From assembly GCA_947463325.1 (NCBI GenBank), contig CANHQT010000006.1, forward strand, positions 26,507-90,506: a DNA stretch of 64,000 bases. Direction: 5' to 3'. How positions within the stretch are numbered: the stretch's first letter is position 1; the number at the start of each line of letters is the position of its first letter. Below are positions 62,935 to 64,000 of this stretch, in pieces. This DNA comes from Sphingomonadaceae bacterium (GTDB lineage: Bacteria; Pseudomonadota; Alphaproteobacteria; Sphingomonadales; Sphingomonadaceae). The translations under genes and the position numbers were made by a program. Under the pieces are notes generated by a model, which did no database searches, was not told the origin of the DNA, and was given only the letters and a program-made list of their open reading frames with translations.

Positions 62935-64000
62935 TCGCACCCCGCCGCGCAAGCCGGGTCATCGTCCCACCAGCCAATGCGCATCAGCATGTCGCCCTGT
63001 TGCGTGCGTGGGTCAGTGGCGATGGTCGTCACCTGGCCGGAAACCGGCGCGGTCAGCGTTACCAGCGTCCGGCCAAAGGCATCGCTGATGGTCGCGATCG
63101 GCTGGCCTTCACTGACCCGGTCATTGAGGCCGACCAGCAACCGTGCCCAGCCGCTGTCGGTGGCGCGGACGACGTTCAACCGGTTGGCGACAAAGGGTGT
63201 GGTGGTCGCCGCCGGTGCGCTGCCCGCAGGGAGCATAGCCATCCGTTCCATCAGCCGCGTGATGCCATCAAGCACGCGGGCATTCATCGCGGCATCGAAG
63301 ATTTCGGGCGCGCCGAGTTCGAGCGTGATCGCCGGGATGCCGCGCGGCACCATTTCATTTTCCACCGTTCCGCGCTGGCCGGGGTCAAGCCGCAGTGTGT
63401 CCGGCGCAATCGCTTCGGCAATTTCGCGGGCCTCCGGCGAAGAGACAAAGGCATAAAGGTTATAGGCGGTCCCGCGCGACTGGGTGTGGAGGTCGATCAT
63501 CCGGTCGGCGTTGCGGATAAACAGGTCATGCCACAGCCGATAGGCGTAGGCGCGCGACAATGAACTGGTGAGATCATTTGCCCCCGGCATGACGCGGTTG
63601 AGATTGTCCCCGTCCGTGCCGCCGCGCGGGGTAAACAGACGGGTGCCGTTGTTGAGCGCGGGCGTATTGGCCCCCGGCACCATCGTCAGTGTACCCTTTA
63701 GACGCGCAGGATCGATACGGTTGGCAAGCTGCTGGATCACGTCGATCCCGTTGAGCTCGTCACCATGCACGCCGGCGGTGAGCAGCAGGCGGGGTCCATC
63801 CTCGCTGCCCCGCACCACAATGACGGGCACCAGCCATGTCTGTCCGAGCGCGGTATCGCTCGCACGGAACCAGAAACGGTGGACCTTGCCGGCTTCCAGC
63901 CCTGCCGCATCGAGCCGGTCGATGACGTCGATACCCAGCATGCGGTCCCCGGTCAGGCTGGCCTGGGCAAGGGCAGGTGCACCATGGGCAAGGGCGGTCA
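62931..64000 (-). CDS. AstE/AspA-type succinylglutamate desuccinylase or aspartoacylase, exported, partial
   Basis: A zinc-dependent M14-like amidohydrolase. The open frame runs past the internal ATG at 63941 to the window edge, reading TALAHGAPALAQASLTGDRM before it, the end of a signal peptide (cleavage near AQA), so the true start lies outside. Zinc ligands: GVHGDELNG (His, Glu) and IDLHTQSRG (His). The C-terminal part (APVSGQVTTI) resembles a biotinyl/lipoyl-like barrel. It is periplasmic by prediction; the substrate is unknown. Convergent with the carboxylase; stops share CTAG. Confidence 0.82.
   Translation of the reverse strand, partial: TALAHGAPALAQASLTGDRMLGIDVIDRLDAAGLEAGKVHRFWFRASDTALGQTWLVPVIVVRGSEDGPRLLLTAGVHGDELNGIDVIQQLANRIDPARLKGTLTMVPGANTPALNNGTRLFTPRGGTDGDNLNRVMPGANDLTSSLSRAYAYRLWHDLFIRNADRMIDLHTQSRGTAYNLYAFVSSPEAREIAEAIAPDTLRLDPGQRGTVENEMVPRGIPAITLELGAPEIFDAAMNARVLDGITRLMERMAMLPAGSAPAATTTPFVANRLNVVRATDSGWARLLVGLNDRVSEGQPIATISDAFGRTLVTLTAPVSGQVTTIATDPRTQQGDMLMRIGWWDDDPACAAGCD

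Overview
The window reads as a piece of an alphaproteobacterial chromosome, most likely Sphingomonadales. The basis is inference from gene content: high GC, a CtrA-type cell-cycle regulator with a GANTC site upstream, a large TonB-dependent receptor ending in Phe, DUF1176 and DUF2093 proteins, exosortase-A-associated sugar genes, a PEP-CTERM-like protein, and intergenic palindromes of a kind I recall from sphingomonad genomes. Genes are densely packed, often with 1 to 4 nt overlaps. I found no tRNA, rRNA, CRISPR array, insertion sequence or intact prophage.

0-16 kb: infC with a probable AUA start; an exported single-Cys MsrA behind a tiny membrane ORF; an aspartate aminotransferase; a pabB-pabC fusion; a gcdH/CoA-transferase pair that fits glutarate (lysine) breakdown, followed by an Rrf2 regulator; an osmoprotectant-type ABC transporter with fused permease and binding protein; an HNH nuclease; gluQ; a HIG1-type membrane protein; a cobalamin adenosyltransferase; DUF1176; and a 3-hydroxyacyl-CoA dehydrogenase. 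15-29 kb: a MerR/TipAS regulator with an SMR exporter, divergent from an epoxide hydrolase; NupC; a queuosine-precursor-type transporter run together with argB; yggT-folD-marC; an OmpA lipoprotein; a CNNM/CorC protein; an HhH membrane protein with purD; xseA divergent from purD with start codons that share one base; DUF2093; and a LytM lipoprotein.

29-41 kb: a TonB receptor beside a divergent pair made of a sulfotransferase-like protein and a TPR plus aspartyl beta-hydroxylase protein. This is the best candidate here for an uncharacterised functional unit. Then come ClpB with an inverted repeat in its leader, a cluster of four kinds of extragenic palindrome, a BLUF blue-light receptor with all key residues, a broken phage/GTA-like gene, and an OmpA porin with a 28-proline linker. 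41-50 kb: thiolase, MaoC, MscS; an exosortase-A-type O-ligase and glycosyltransferase pair; and an S24 repressor divergent from two small genes across a three-half-site operator.

50-64 kb: a glycine-zipper protein; free methionine-R-sulfoxide reductase, arfB and an RluA-type synthase; a TPR lipoprotein; a Ser-rich PEP-CTERM-like surface protein (a plausible client of the exosortase/O-ligase system); ctrA; PilZ; a small sigma-region-4-like protein; the rsmI-yraN-gshB-dedA operon divergent from a penicillin-binding-protein activator; transaldolase; an acyl-CoA carboxylase beta subunit; and an AstE/AspA-type deacylase that runs off the right edge.
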